From Leptospira haakeii (GTDB lineage: Bacteria > Spirochaetota > Leptospiria > Leptospirales > Leptospiraceae), in assembly GCF_002812045.1 (NCBI RefSeq), contig NZ_NPEG01000018.1, positions 1 through 60,269 on the forward strand: DNA of 60,269 bases. Direction: 5' to 3'. A program made the position numbers and the translations under genes. The notes beneath the pieces were generated by a model. That model saw nothing but the letters and a program-made list of their open reading frames with translations, was not told the origin of the DNA and ran no database searches. This document shows, one piece after another, positions 1 through 8,516 of the stretch (within the stretch, counting starts at the first letter, position 1; each line of letters starts with the position of its first letter).

Positions 1-93
1 TCTCTTCTTCAAATTTCCTGACATTCTAATCAAAGCTAATGATCTAAGATACAACTCTTAGTAAGAATTCTGATAATCGGAATTTTGTCGTAC

Positions 94-244
94 TGTTGGA
101 ATTCCTACATGGGAATGAAGATCGCCCCCACCCAAGTTCGGGTGGAGGAGGCGGGCTTGTGGGAGAAGCCATTCCCCCTATACACTAAATTCCCAAAAAC
201 ATCAACCCAATTTCCAATCCATAACTCATGTTGGAATTCCAACA
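94..244. repeat. Palindromic GGAATTCC words flanking a dispersed repeat
   Basis: A 16-bp perfect palindrome, TGTTGGAATTCCAACA, lies at 229-244. A near copy with one changed base, TGTTGGAATTCCTACA, lies at 94-109. They bracket the two-hairpin repeat at 122-184. The first 248 bases hold no convincing gene. Similar short palindromes are, as far as I recall, common between genes in Leptospira, but no function is known to me. Confidence 0.6.
122..184 (+). repeat. Dispersed two-hairpin intergenic repeat, copy 1
   Basis: About 63 bases able to form two consecutive stem-loops: CCACCC/GGGTGG around a six-base loop, then GGCTT/AAGCC around GTGGGAG, followed by a C-rich stretch and TATAC. A second copy lies in opposite orientation at 22359-22422. 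The stems of the second hairpin differ in sequence between copies but still pair, so the structure appears conserved. Confidence 0.7.
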
Positions 245-248
245 AAGA

Positions 249-1163
249 TTACTCTAATAATTTCTCGCTTAATAACTCATGAACTACACCTGCGCCTGCC
301 ATTCCTCCGGAAGCCGCAGCTAGTAAAACGGAATGTGCTCCATTCGAATTGTCTCCGCAAGCATAGACTCCTTCTACACTTGTTTTTCCTCTTTCTCCAA
401 CTTTATAGAATCCGAACTGGTCTTTTTCGCAGCCAAGTACTTCTCCGATTTTGGATTTTAAGTTAAATGGAAAAGTAGGAAGTGCATAAAGGCCGTCTCT
501 TTTTACACTCTCTATATTTTCAAAAAGAACACTTTTGAGTTTTTCTCCTTCATAATCAAAACCTGTAATCTTATCTTCTATAAAACGGATCTTTTTTCTC
601 TCCAATAACGCCTTTTGTTCATCTTTGAATTCGGCTTTTCCGTTCGTAAAAACTACTAAGTCAGATGCAAGATCGTATATAAGAGGAAGCATATAGAACA
701 AAGTATCTCCGTTTCCGATCAGACCAAGCTTGGTGCCTCTCACTTCGAAGCCATGGCAATAAGGACAATGGAAGATTGATTTACCCCAGAGCTCCTTGTA
801 ACCAGGGACCTGTAAATATTTGTCTTCTACTCCGTAAGCAAGGATAACTTTTTTGAAATGAAGAAGTTTGTCCGAGGATAACTTGGCGGCAAATCCCGAC
901 CCTGATTTTTCAACAGAAATGACACTTCCTTCGAAAAAGCCGATAGTATTATATTTTTCTAAATCTTTTCTTACTAATTTTCTCCACTCTGCCGGATGGA
1001 TACCATCGCGAGTCGGAAAATTGTTTAGATGAGAAGACGCTGCATTTCTTGGACGACTATCGTCGCAGACTAGGGCAGTCCTACTCATTCTTCCCAAAGC
1101 CAATGCGGCACTGAGTCCTGCTGGACCTCCGCCAATGATCAATACTTCATAATCGAATTTCAT
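249..1163 (-). CDS. NAD(P)/FAD-dependent oxidoreductase, thioredoxin-reductase-like
   Basis: A flavoprotein of about 304 residues in the thioredoxin reductase fold. The FAD-binding glycine motif GGGPAGLSAALALGR is at the N-terminus. The mid-protein pair CPYC sits where thioredoxin reductases carry their redox-active CxxC, and the C-terminal YACGDNS segment is the second FAD contact. It probably passes electrons from NADPH to a small disulfide substrate, but no thioredoxin gene is adjacent. Two start codons are possible. GGAGG directly abuts the first ATG (1169), so the second ATG at 1163, six bases from the GGAGG, is preferred. It is divergent from a LysR gene that may regulate it. A PerR/Fur-like dyad lies just upstream. 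Confidence 0.85.
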   Translation of the reverse strand: MKFDYEVLIIGGGPAGLSAALALGRMSRTALVCDDSRPRNAASSHLNNFPTRDGIHPAEWRKLVRKDLEKYNTIGFFEGSVISVEKSGSGFAAKLSSDKLLHFKKVILAYGVEDKYLQVPGYKELWGKSIFHCPYCHGFEVRGTKLGLIGNGDTLFYMLPLIYDLASDLVVFTNGKAEFKDEQKALLERKKIRFIEDKITGFDYEGEKLKSVLFENIESVKRDGLYALPTFPFNLKSKIGEVLGCEKDQFGFYKVGERGKTSVEGVYACGDNSNGAHSVLLAAASGGMAGAGVVHELLSEKLLE

Positions 1164-1189
1164 TTTCATCCTCCTATAAGAACTTTCGA

Positions 1190-1204
1190 TGATAATAATT
1201 ATTG
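1190..1204. promoter_or_regulatory. PerR/Fur-like dyad upstream of the reductase
   Basis: TGATAATAATTATTG matches 12 of the 14 fixed positions of the Bacillus-type PerR box (TTATAATNATTATAA). It lies about 27-41 bases upstream of the reductase start. Peroxide or metal control of a thiol-redox gene would make sense. The assignment rests only on similarity, and AT-rich DNA makes chance matches fairly likely. Confidence 0.35.
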
Positions 1205-1284
1205 AAATTTTACCATACTATAAACTGTAAATACATTTGGTGTAAATTTGTAATTTTTTTATTTTATTCCGAATTTAGTTGATT

Positions 1285-1309
1285 TATTGATACCAATTAG
1301 GTATCAATA
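1285..1309. promoter_or_regulatory. Perfect 10-bp inverted repeat abutting the LysR start
   Basis: TATTGATACC and GGTATCAATA form perfect arms around AATTA. The centre contains a T-N11-A pattern (T1291 to A1303), the typical LysR-family recognition core. The dyad ends four bases before the LysR start codon, so binding there would hinder both transcription and ribosome access. It is most likely the autoregulatory site of the adjacent regulator. Confidence 0.65.
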
Positions 1310-1313
1310 TTCT

Positions 1314-2231
1314 ATGGATTTATCTAAATTAAGATCTTTCATAGTCGTTGCTGAAGAATTGAATTTTAGGAAAAGTGCGGAAATTTTGGGAATGTCCCAA
1401 CCCCCTCTAACTAGATTGATCTCTTCTTTTGAAGAGGAACTTTCCACTAAATTATTCGAGAGATCTACAAGGCATGTAAAACTTACAGGAGCGGGAGTCC
1501 ATCTCCTGAAGGAAGGCAGGGAGATCATTGCGAAAGCGGAAAAAATAGAAAAAGAAGTCCGATCTATCGGTAAACTCAAAGCCGGAGGACTCAGTATCGG
1601 TTTTTCGACGACTACTTTTATGGCGAGTCTGCCTCAGATCATCAATGAATTCCAGGATCGATTCCCTCGGATCAAGCTGCAACTTCAACAGGAAACTCGA
1701 AATAGGATCATTAAAGGATTAAAATCAGCCCAGTTCGATATTTGTTTTTTAGAAGGAGAAGTTTCCGATCCTCGTTTGGAAAAACATCCTGTTCATGACG
1801 AAGTGCTTGGCGTCCTTGTTCCAAAAAAACACCCTCTTGCCAAAAGAGAAGAAATCGAATTTAAAGAATTAAAGGACGAAACTATTATATTACATCCTAA
1901 GAAAGATTCAGGAAGTTTTTATGATACAATCTCTTCTCTTTTTAAACAGAGCGGTATTAAGCCCAAGGTTTATATAAAGAATGAAAGAGAGAGTTGTCCT
2001 ATCCTGGTGGCTACAGGTAAAGGAGTATCTTTGACAATCTTAGGCGCACAGAATTTTGCACCTGCAGATACAAAATTTGTTCCGATCAGAAAATTATATT
2101 TACCTGTTTCTGTTTTTTATGTTCCGGAAAATCAAAATCCTTCTTTAAAGACCTTTTTAAGTTTTGTATCCGAAAGTAGTTTTATCAAAAATAAGCATGC
2201 GGAATGCCTCATGGATGTCATGAGGCTTTAA
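1314..2231 (+). CDS. LysR-family transcriptional regulator
   Basis: About 305 residues. The N-terminus begins MDLSKLRSFIVVAEELNFRK and carries the winged helix-turn-helix of the family (A-EILGMSQPPLTRLISSFEEEL, about residues 19-43). A periplasmic-binding-protein-like effector domain follows, from about residue 90 to 290. An in-frame upstream start at 1287 would fall inside the operator-like dyad and lacks a ribosome site, so the ATG at 1314 is used. It is transcribed away from the thioredoxin-reductase-like gene, the usual arrangement of a LysR protein and its target. The inducer cannot be read from the sequence. Confidence 0.9.
   Translation: MDLSKLRSFIVVAEELNFRKSAEILGMSQPPLTRLISSFEEELSTKLFERSTRHVKLTGAGVHLLKEGREIIAKAEKIEKEVRSIGKLKAGGLSIGFSTTTFMASLPQIINEFQDRFPRIKLQLQQETRNRIIKGLKSAQFDICFLEGEVSDPRLEKHPVHDEVLGVLVPKKHPLAKREEIEFKELKDETIILHPKKDSGSFYDTISSLFKQSGIKPKVYIKNERESCPILVATGKGVSLTILGAQNFAPADTKFVPIRKLYLPVSVFYVPENQNPSLKTFLSFVSESSFIKNKHAECLMDVMRL
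2206..2229 (+). terminator. Hairpin overlapping the 3' end of the LysR gene
   Basis: GCCTCATG and CATGAGGC form a perfect 8-bp stem with a 5-base loop, followed directly by TTTAA. The hairpin encodes the last residues of the LysR protein, and its T-run reaches the stop codon. The T-tract is short, so termination may be weak. Confidence 0.45.
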
Positions 2232-2324
2232 GGAAAGATATAAAAATTGCCGGTCATAATATGAGATTTCTTAAACAAAGTATGCTTAAAAAATCTCTGC
2301 TAATTGGATCTGACTTGGGATTCC

Positions 2325-3470
2325 TTATTCAGTCCAGGCAACTTGGATCTCTCTTGGACCGACAAATGGAAGCCTTCCGTGAGAAACTGAATAATTGTCT
2401 ATATAAAGAATATCATCTTTCTGCCAGGAGAAAATTTGGATATTCTTCCAGAAAACACCTATGATTGTTTTGATATCTTTATTAGAGATTTCTGATCCAT
2501 CTCCGTAAGTTGCATGAACATCCAGGTCTTCAGATTTACTGAATAGTTTTTTGATCCCGGTTAATAGGCTTAGGATCAAATAAACCCCAAGTCCTCTTAA
2601 AGTTTTTTGTCTTTTGAAAACATATTGATATTCTAATCTAGGAGAATCTATGTGAAATGTTTGGCTATGATTATGCCAAGCTTTCGATCCTGAGATTGGA
2701 TGTTTTCTCACGCCTACTTGAGAATTAATTAATCTTAATTTATTTCCGGGCAGCCATTCATGATCGAAATCCTGTTTTTTTATCTCCTTCTCAGCTTCCT
2801 TTTTATCTATAGTCTTGAACATTTCGTTCCAAGGTTTTGTTTTCCAAAGACTATACCTAGAAGCTCCCGGACCATCATAATGACGAATATACTTGATACC
2901 TTGTTTTTCCACCTTGTCTGAAATATGAGAAGGCATTTCTCTCAAAACTGTTCTTAGATCTGTGATAGGTGTTTCTCCATTTTTGGAAGGAGCTACCTTG
3001 GCGTAAAAGAAAAGTTTTTTAGGAGGTTTATTTAAGAAACTCATCTCTGCATGTTGCATGATGGGATAAGCAGAAGGAAGTTCACTAGCAGTATGAACAA
3101 ACTTAGTCTTTTTATCTCTGGGAGAAGTTCCTAAATATGCTTCTGATAGATTAGAATCTAAACCTAAAGCGACCTTTTCGAAATTTTCGGAAGAGCCTAT
3201 ATTAAAACCTCTGAATAGGATGGCACCATAGATCAACAGATCTCTTTGTATTTCTTTTTGGTTTTTTTTGATCCAATTAGTTAGATGTTTTAGATCTGCC
3301 TTCTCCGGAGAGGAAGGAGAGTATACGATAGGGAGTTTCAGTCCCTTTATTAGATTTTTGGAAATTTCTTCCGAAGTTTTGGAGACTCTAGTTTTCTCTT
3401 TCTCCGAATTCACTTTTTTGACTAGAGATTTCTTTTTCCCTGAAGATCGAGTGAGGCTAGTTGCAGGCAT
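2325..3470 (-). CDS. TauD/TfdA-family Fe(II)/2-oxoglutarate dioxygenase
   Basis: About 381 residues. A lysine/serine-rich N-terminal stretch of about 35 residues precedes a TauD-like domain. Candidate iron ligands are His and Glu in MQHAEMSF and the distal His in YSVSHGRLPF. The Arg of GPREIQVAW fits the 2-oxoglutarate anchor. Family members hydroxylate or cleave small molecules such as sulfonates and amino-acid derivatives, and the substrate here is unknown. The ATG at 3470 has GGGGA six bases upstream, so it is preferred over the in-frame GTG at 3491. The gene converges with the LysR gene. The sulfate transporter lies several kilobases away, so a sulfur role is not implied by position. Confidence 0.8.
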   Translation of the reverse strand: MPATSLTRSSGKKKSLVKKVNSEKEKTRVSKTSEEISKNLIKGLKLPIVYSPSSPEKADLKHLTNWIKKNQKEIQRDLLIYGAILFRGFNIGSSENFEKVALGLDSNLSEAYLGTSPRDKKTKFVHTASELPSAYPIMQHAEMSFLNKPPKKLFFYAKVAPSKNGETPITDLRTVLREMPSHISDKVEKQGIKYIRHYDGPGASRYSLWKTKPWNEMFKTIDKKEAEKEIKKQDFDHEWLPGNKLRLINSQVGVRKHPISGSKAWHNHSQTFHIDSPRLEYQYVFKRQKTLRGLGVYLILSLLTGIKKLFSKSEDLDVHATYGDGSEISNKDIKTIIGVFWKNIQIFSWQKDDILYIDNYSVSHGRLPFVGPREIQVAWTE

Positions 3471-3545
3471 ATTAATTCCCCTTAAAACCACTTCAGAGAA
3501 TGTATAGATCCGCTTCGATTCGTATATCTAATATATTGGAATAAA

Positions 3546-3568
3546 AATCGTTATTATGGATAATGATT
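3546..3568. promoter_or_regulatory. Fur-like imperfect dyad between divergent genes
   Basis: AATCGTTAT and ATAATGATT pair at 8 of 9 positions around TATGG. The right half resembles the classic Fur half-site. It lies in the AT-rich region between the dioxygenase, an iron enzyme, and the carboxylase, and could serve either gene. Confidence 0.3.
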
Positions 3569-3668
3569 TATACAAATACACAATATATTATACATTTGTT
3601 TAAAATTTAGAGGTGGCTTGGAAACAGGATCGACTTAGGGACTTTTCTCATAAAACTTCCTCCAACTT

Positions 3669-6600
3669 ATGAAATTATCCAAATTATTAATAGCGAATCG
3701 GGGAGAAGTTTCCATTCGAATTGCAAGAGCTGCTTCAGCATTAGGAGTTCCTACAGTTTCCATTTATTCAGAAGACGATGTAAATTCCAGGCATAGATTG
3801 GTGACTGATTTTTCCGTTCCACTCAAGGGCAGAGGTGTAAAAGTATATTTAGACCAGGAGGAAATACTTTCCATCGCGTTAAGAGAAGGTTGTGATTCAA
3901 TCCATCCAGGTTATGGATTTTTAAGTGAGAATCCAGACTTTGCAAAAAGGTGTGAAACTTCAAAAATCAAATTTATAGGCCCGGATTCCAAGACACTTGA
4001 GATCTTGGGAGATAAATTAAAAGCGGTCCTACTCGCAGAATCATTAGGAGTTCCTACTTTGCCGGGACTTCGTAAGATAATCGATTTGAAAGAAGCGAAA
4101 GAATTCTATTCTAAAAATGGAATATTCCTATTAAAGGCGATCGCAGGTGGTGGTGGACGAGGGATCCGCATCATAAACAATGCTGAGGAATTAGAGACAA
4201 AGTTTAAAAGTTGTTCGGAAGAAGCTTTACAGTCATTCGGAAATTCTGATTTATACGCCGAAAAATATTTACCGATAGCAAAACATGTAGAGGTCCAGGT
4301 TTTAGGAGATGGTTCCGGTAAGGTCCTCCATTTTTGGGATAGGGATTGTTCTCTACAAAGAAAAAACCAGAAACTGCTCGAGATCGCGCCTGCTCCATTT
4401 TTGGATCCTAAAATCCGGGAAAAGATTATCTCTTATTCTTTGCAGATGGCTTCCCATCTTCTCTATAGAAGTTTAGGCACTTTTGAGTTTTTGATCAGCC
4501 CTGAGTCTGAAATTTATTTTATAGAATCCAATCCTAGATTACAAGTAGAACATACAATCACTGAGGAAATCACTGGAGTAGATCTTGTGGAAGCACAGTT
4601 GGAAATCGCTTCCGGAAAATCTTTCCAAGAGATAGGTTTGGAACAAAAGAATCTGGAATTTCCCAAAGGTTATGCGATCCAGATCAGGATAAATTCTGAA
4701 ACCTGGAACCAAAAAGGGGAAATCGTTCCTTCTTCCGGGAAAATAAAAGTATTCGAGCCAAGTTCTGGTCCTGGGGTCAGGGTGGATAGTTCTGCTTATT
4801 CAGGTTATGAGATCGGTTCTAATTTTGATTCATTACTCGCGAAATTAATCGTTCATTCTAAACATTCCGAATTTCCGAAACTAATCCAATCTGCATTTCG
4901 TGCATTATCCGAATTTAGGATAGAAGGTATCAAAACAAACCTTCCTTTTCTTCTGAATGTATTCAAAAGAAAAGAGTTGGAATCATATTCTGTTTGGACA
5001 AAGTTTATAGAGGAGAAAATTCCGGAACTTCTCGCTTCTTCACAAACAAAATACAAAAAATATAATTTTGATCCGGAACAAAATTCTAATTTAGAAAATT
5101 TTAAAATAAAAGAAGATGTTCCAGAAGGATTGATTTCCTTCCATTCTCCCATGGCTGGAAATCTTATGGAAATTTACTCGAAGGAAGGTGAGTCTATTCG
5201 TAAAGGAGAAAAGATCGCACTTCTTTCTTCTATGAAGATGGAACATCTTTTACATTCGGAAACTAGCGGGATTATAGAAAGAGTTTTGATTGAACCAGGA
5301 AAGGTTATTTCAGAAGGAGAAATACTTGTTTGGATCCGAGAGGAAGATTTGGAACATTCTTCTTTTTCTCATTTTGAAGAAATCGATCCGAACCGGATCC
5401 GTCCGGACCTGAAAGAAGTTTTAGATCGTTTACTTTTAAATGAAGATGTTTCTAGATCACAAGCAGTTTCGAAACGGCATAAAAGAGGACAAAGGACAGC
5501 AAGAGAGAATGTGGCGGATCTTTGCGATCCAGGAAGTTTTGTAGAATACGGAAGCCTTGCAATTGCAGCCCAAAGAAGAAGAAGGTCCTTAGAAGAATTG
5601 ATCAAACTCAGTCCGGCAGACGGGTTGATTGCAGGTCTTGGCACAGTGAATGGTAAGTTATTCGATTCTCATTTAGCAAGAGTTTCCGTATTAGCTTATG
5701 ATTATACAGTTTTTATGGGGACCCAAGGAGCGATGAACCATAAAAAGACGGATCGTTTTTTGGAAATGGTGGAAAGCCAAAAACTTCCCCTCGTATTCTT
5801 TACGGAAGGAGGGGGAGGTCGTCCAGGAGAAGTGGATGTTCCTGCAGTTGCAGGTTTGGATCTACATACTTTTCGTAAATACGCAGGTTTAAAAGGAAAA
5901 AGCCTTAGGATCGCAATAGCTGCAGGAAGATGTTTTGCAGGGAATGCCGCATTATTTGGTGCGAGCGATATTAGGATCGCAACAGAAGATTCTAATATCG
6001 GTATGGGCGGCCCTGTAATGGTAAAAGGTGGAGGTCTCGGGAATTTTTCTGCGGAAGAGATCGGTCCTGCGGAGGTGCAAACCAAAAACGGAGTCATAGA
6101 TATATTAGTAAAGAATGAAGAAGAGGCGGTCCTTACCGCAAAAAAAGCGCTTTCCTATTTCCAAGGAAATATCAAAAAATTCGAATATAAGGATCAAAAA
6201 ATCCTAAGGACTTTAATTCCTGAAAATCGTTTGAGGTCCTATGAGATCCGCTCCATCATTTCTTCTTTGGCGGACACTGATTCGGTGTTGGAATTCAGAA
6301 AGGATTTTGCGAAAGGAATTGTAACTTCTCTGATTCGTATAGAGGGACGTGCGCTCGGTCTGATCGCGAATAATCCTGTTCATTTAGGTGGAGCAATCGA
6401 TGCAGAAGGAGCAGAGAAGGCTTCCGAGTTTGCGGAATTCTGCGATCTGAATAAACTTCCTATATTATTTCTTTGTGATACGCCTGGTTTTATGGTAGGT
6501 CCTGAAGTGGAGAAGAAAGGATTAGTACGTAAAGCGGCAAAACTTTTTGAGGCGGGAGCTTCCTTACGAGTCCCTGTGTTTACTATCGTTCTTAGAAAAG

Positions 6601-6905
6601 GATATGGTCTGGGAGCGATGGCTATGGCTGCAGGCAGTTTTCATTCTCCTATATTCACAATCTCTTGGCCGACGGGAGAATTCGGTGCAATGGGCATAGA
6701 AGGGGAAATTAGAACTGGATACCAAAAGGAACTCGCAGAAATAAAAGATTGGAAAGAAAGACAAATTTTATTCGAACGTTTGGTTTCTGAGGCATTTGAA
6801 AGAGGCAAGGCGATCAATATGGCTTCCTATTTGGAAATAGATGCAGTAATAGACCCTGCCGAATCCAGAAAATGGATCTTGAGGGGTTATGATTCTTGTA
6901 TTTAG
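3669..6905 (+). CDS. Single-chain biotin-dependent acyl-CoA carboxylase
   Basis: A 1078-residue fusion of all catalytic parts of an acyl-CoA carboxylase. Residues about 1-450 are biotin carboxylase: LLIANRGEV start, ATP-grasp loop GGGGRGIR, and ESNPRLQVEHTITEE. Residues about 490-560 are the biotinyl domain, with SSMKMEH, biotin on Lys523. Residues about 580-1078 are the carboxyltransferase, with oxyanion-hole-type glycine runs and the LCDTPGFMVG motif. It would carboxylate acetyl-, propionyl- or longer acyl-CoA using bicarbonate and ATP. The one-chain order matches the long-chain acyl-CoA carboxylases described from mycobacteria and differs from split AccABCD or PccAB enzymes. No accessory subunit gene is beside it. 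The ATG at 3669 lacks an obvious ribosome site. Confidence 0.92.
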   Translation: MKLSKLLIANRGEVSIRIARAASALGVPTVSIYSEDDVNSRHRLVTDFSVPLKGRGVKVYLDQEEILSIALREGCDSIHPGYGFLSENPDFAKRCETSKIKFIGPDSKTLEILGDKLKAVLLAESLGVPTLPGLRKIIDLKEAKEFYSKNGIFLLKAIAGGGGRGIRIINNAEELETKFKSCSEEALQSFGNSDLYAEKYLPIAKHVEVQVLGDGSGKVLHFWDRDCSLQRKNQKLLEIAPAPFLDPKIREKIISYSLQMASHLLYRSLGTFEFLISPESEIYFIESNPRLQVEHTITEEITGVDLVEAQLEIASGKSFQEIGLEQKNLEFPKGYAIQIRINSETWNQKGEIVPSSGKIKVFEPSSGPGVRVDSSAYSGYEIGSNFDSLLAKLIVHSKHSEFPKLIQSAFRALSEFRIEGIKTNLPFLLNVFKRKELESYSVWTKFIEEKIPELLASSQTKYKKYNFDPEQNSNLENFKIKEDVPEGLISFHSPMAGNLMEIYSKEGESIRKGEKIALLSSMKMEHLLHSETSGIIERVLIEPGKVISEGEILVWIREEDLEHSSFSHFEEIDPNRIRPDLKEVLDRLLLNEDVSRSQAVSKRHKRGQRTARENVADLCDPGSFVEYGSLAIAAQRRRRSLEELIKLSPADGLIAGLGTVNGKLFDSHLARVSVLAYDYTVFMGTQGAMNHKKTDRFLEMVESQKLPLVFFTEGGGGRPGEVDVPAVAGLDLHTFRKYAGLKGKSLRIAIAAGRCFAGNAALFGASDIRIATEDSNIGMGGPVMVKGGGLGNFSAEEIGPAEVQTKNGVIDILVKNEEEAVLTAKKALSYFQGNIKKFEYKDQKILRTLIPENRLRSYEIRSIISSLADTDSVLEFRKDFAKGIVTSLIRIEGRALGLIANNPVHLGGAIDAEGAEKASEFAEFCDLNKLPILFLCDTPGFMVGPEVEKKGLVRKAAKLFEAGASLRVPVFTIVLRKGYGLGAMAMAAGSFHSPIFTISWPTGEFGAMGIEGEIRTGYQKELAEIKDWKERQILFERLVSEAFERGKAINMASYLEIDAVIDPAESRKWILRGYDSCI

Positions 6906-7003
6906 AGAGATTCCAGTTGGAAATAAATGTTTTCTGAACTCCCATAAAGATCTTGATTAGATCCGGATTTATGTTTTTATTTTGCCCTCACCCGGAGGTA
7001 TTC

Positions 7004-7363
7004 ATGTTTAGAAGTCCTAAAGCTAAAATTATAGCTTTATTTACCGTGATCGCTTTGACCGTTTCCTTCTCCTATTTGAGCGCTCAATCTTTGAACGTTT
7101 ATGGAACCTATAAAGTGACAGGTACAAATCCAGACGGAAGTAAATATAGAGGAAGTGTTACAGTCACTTTAAACGAGGATGGGTCTTACAATTTCCAATG
7201 GTCCGTAGGAAATAGTTTTTCCGGAACAGGTTCTTTGAGTGGAAATACTCTAACCGTAGATTGGGGTGATACTTATCCAGTAATCTACACGGTTAAAAGT
7301 GGTGGAAGTAGATTGGAAGGTACTTGGGGGAACGGGACAGGTACTGAAATCCTGACCAAATAA
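7004..7363 (+). CDS. Small secreted beta-rich protein, function unknown
   Basis: About 119 residues. A typical signal peptide (about 25 residues, ending LSAQS) precedes a short domain of alternating strands and glycine/serine turns, with GTYKVTG and LEGTWGNGTG motifs at the two ends. This suggests a compact beta-barrel or sandwich in the periplasm or outside the cell. The ATG at 7004 has an excellent GGAGG ribosome site five bases upstream, whereas earlier in-frame starts do not. There are no catalytic motifs. It is followed by a strong terminator shared with the convergent cysA. Confidence 0.8.
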   Translation: MFRSPKAKIIALFTVIALTVSFSYLSAQSLNVYGTYKVTGTNPDGSKYRGSVTVTLNEDGSYNFQWSVGNSFSGTGSLSGNTLTVDWGDTYPVIYTVKSGGSRLEGTWGNGTGTEILTK

Positions 7364-7378
7364 GATCTATTGATACAA

Positions 7379-7408
7379 AAAATCCCCGTGAATGCGGGGA
7401 TTTTCTTT
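7379..7408. terminator. Bidirectional rho-independent terminator
   Basis: AAAATCCCCG and CGGGGATTTT pair perfectly around TGAATG. T-runs follow on the plus strand and correspond to the A-run on the other side. It separates the converging secreted-protein gene and the cys operon. Confidence 0.9.
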
Positions 7409-7433
7409 ATTATTCTTTTCTAATTCTTTCCGA

Positions 7434-8507
7434 TTAGATCGAAAAATCTTCCATATATTCGACATATACTTTCGCTTTTTTGATCCTAAGATACACTGTT
7501 TCACCAGGAAGTAGATTTAATTCCTTAAAACTAGATTGATCTAACAAAGACTCGATTAAAGTTCCTGAATCCAATCGTTTTAATTCAATTCTCACATTTC
7601 TACCTGTAGAATGGATATATTGTATCTCTGCAGGAATTCCTTGGGTAGAAGTTCTGGAAATTTCCACATCATAAGGTCTAACGTAGGCAACTCCTTCTTT
7701 ATCCACTACGTCCGAATGTTCAGGAGTTGCTACATCTATATCGCCTATCTTCGCGGTTCCTTCGTGGATCCTTCCATGGAAAAGGTTTACATCTCCTAAG
7801 AAATGGAAAACGAAAGGTGTTTTAGGTTTATTATAGACTTCGTCAGGAGTACCGATCTGTTCTATTTTGCCAGATCTTAAAATAACTATGGAATCACTTA
7901 CCTCTAATGCTTCTTCCTGATCATGAGTTACGAATACGCTTGTGATATGAATTTCGTCATGAAGCCTTCTGAGCCAGGTGCGTAATTCTTTTCTTACTTT
8001 TGCATCCAATGCTCCAAAAGGTTCATCTAAAAGTAAAAACTTAGGCTCTATTGCCAAAGCCCTTGCCAATGCCACCCTTTGTCTTTGACCTCCGGATAAT
8101 TCGAAAGGAAATCTTGCATGGAAATTTTCCAATTGAACCAATTTCAAAAGTTGGAATACTTTTTCCTGGATCTCTTCTTTAGAAGGTCTTGTGGATCTTG
8201 GACGGACTTTTAGACCGAATGCGATATTTTCGAAAATCGTCATGTGGCGGAAAAGTGCATAATGTTGGAATACGAATCCTACTCCTCTGTCCTTAGAACT
8301 TTTGGATTTGGATCTTTCTCCATTGAATAATACTTCCCCTTCGTCCGGAGTGTCTAACCCTGCAATGATCCTAAGAAGTGTTGTCTTTCCACTTCCGGAG
8401 GGTCCGAGTAATGCTACCAGATTTCCATCCGGGATTGTCAGGTCCACTTGGTCCAAGGCCTGGAATTTTCCGAATCGTTTGCTTACATTTCGAATTTCAA
8501 TAGACAT
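7434..8507 (-). CDS. cysA: Sulfate/thiosulfate ABC transporter ATP-binding protein
   Basis: A 357-residue ABC ATPase. Walker A is GPSGSGKTT, the signature is [16 protein letters not shown], Walker B is [12 protein letters not shown], and the switch histidine is in [12 protein letters not shown]-terminal TOBE-like domain (about 240-350) is typical of CysA-type importers. It powers the CysT/CysW channel. Its ribosome site TAGGAG overlaps the TAG stop of cysW, so the two are translationally coupled. It is the last gene of the operon and ends at a bidirectional terminator. Confidence 0.92.
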   Translation of the reverse strand: MSIEIRNVSKRFGKFQALDQVDLTIPDGNLVALLGPSGSGKTTLLRIIAGLDTPDEGEVLFNGERSKSKSSKDRGVGFVFQHYALFRHMTIFENIAFGLKVRPRSTRPSKEEIQEKVFQLLKLVQLENFHARFPFELSGGQRQRVALARALAIEPKFLLLDEPFGALDAKVRKELRTWLRRLHDEIHITSVFVTHDQEEALEVSDSIVILRSGKIEQIGTPDEVYNKPKTPFVFHFLGDVNLFHGRIHEGTAKIGDIDVATPEHSDVVDKEGVAYVRPYDVEISRTSTQGIPAEIQYIHSTGRNVRIELKRLDSGTLIESLLDQSSFKELNLLPGETVYLRIKKAKVYVEYMEDFSI

Positions 8508-8516
8508 TCTATTCTC

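Noticed and set aside
85..282. 65-codon open frame at the left end
   Set aside because: It runs through the two-hairpin repeat and palindromes, has no ribosome site and overlaps the reductase 3' end.
2204..2464. 86-codon frame after the LysR gene
   Set aside because: Mostly antisense to the TauD-like gene and starting inside the LysR gene, with no family resemblance.
5702..6097. 131-codon minus-strand frame within the carboxylase
   Set aside because: Antisense shadow of a strongly conserved domain, with proline/serine-rich noise composition.
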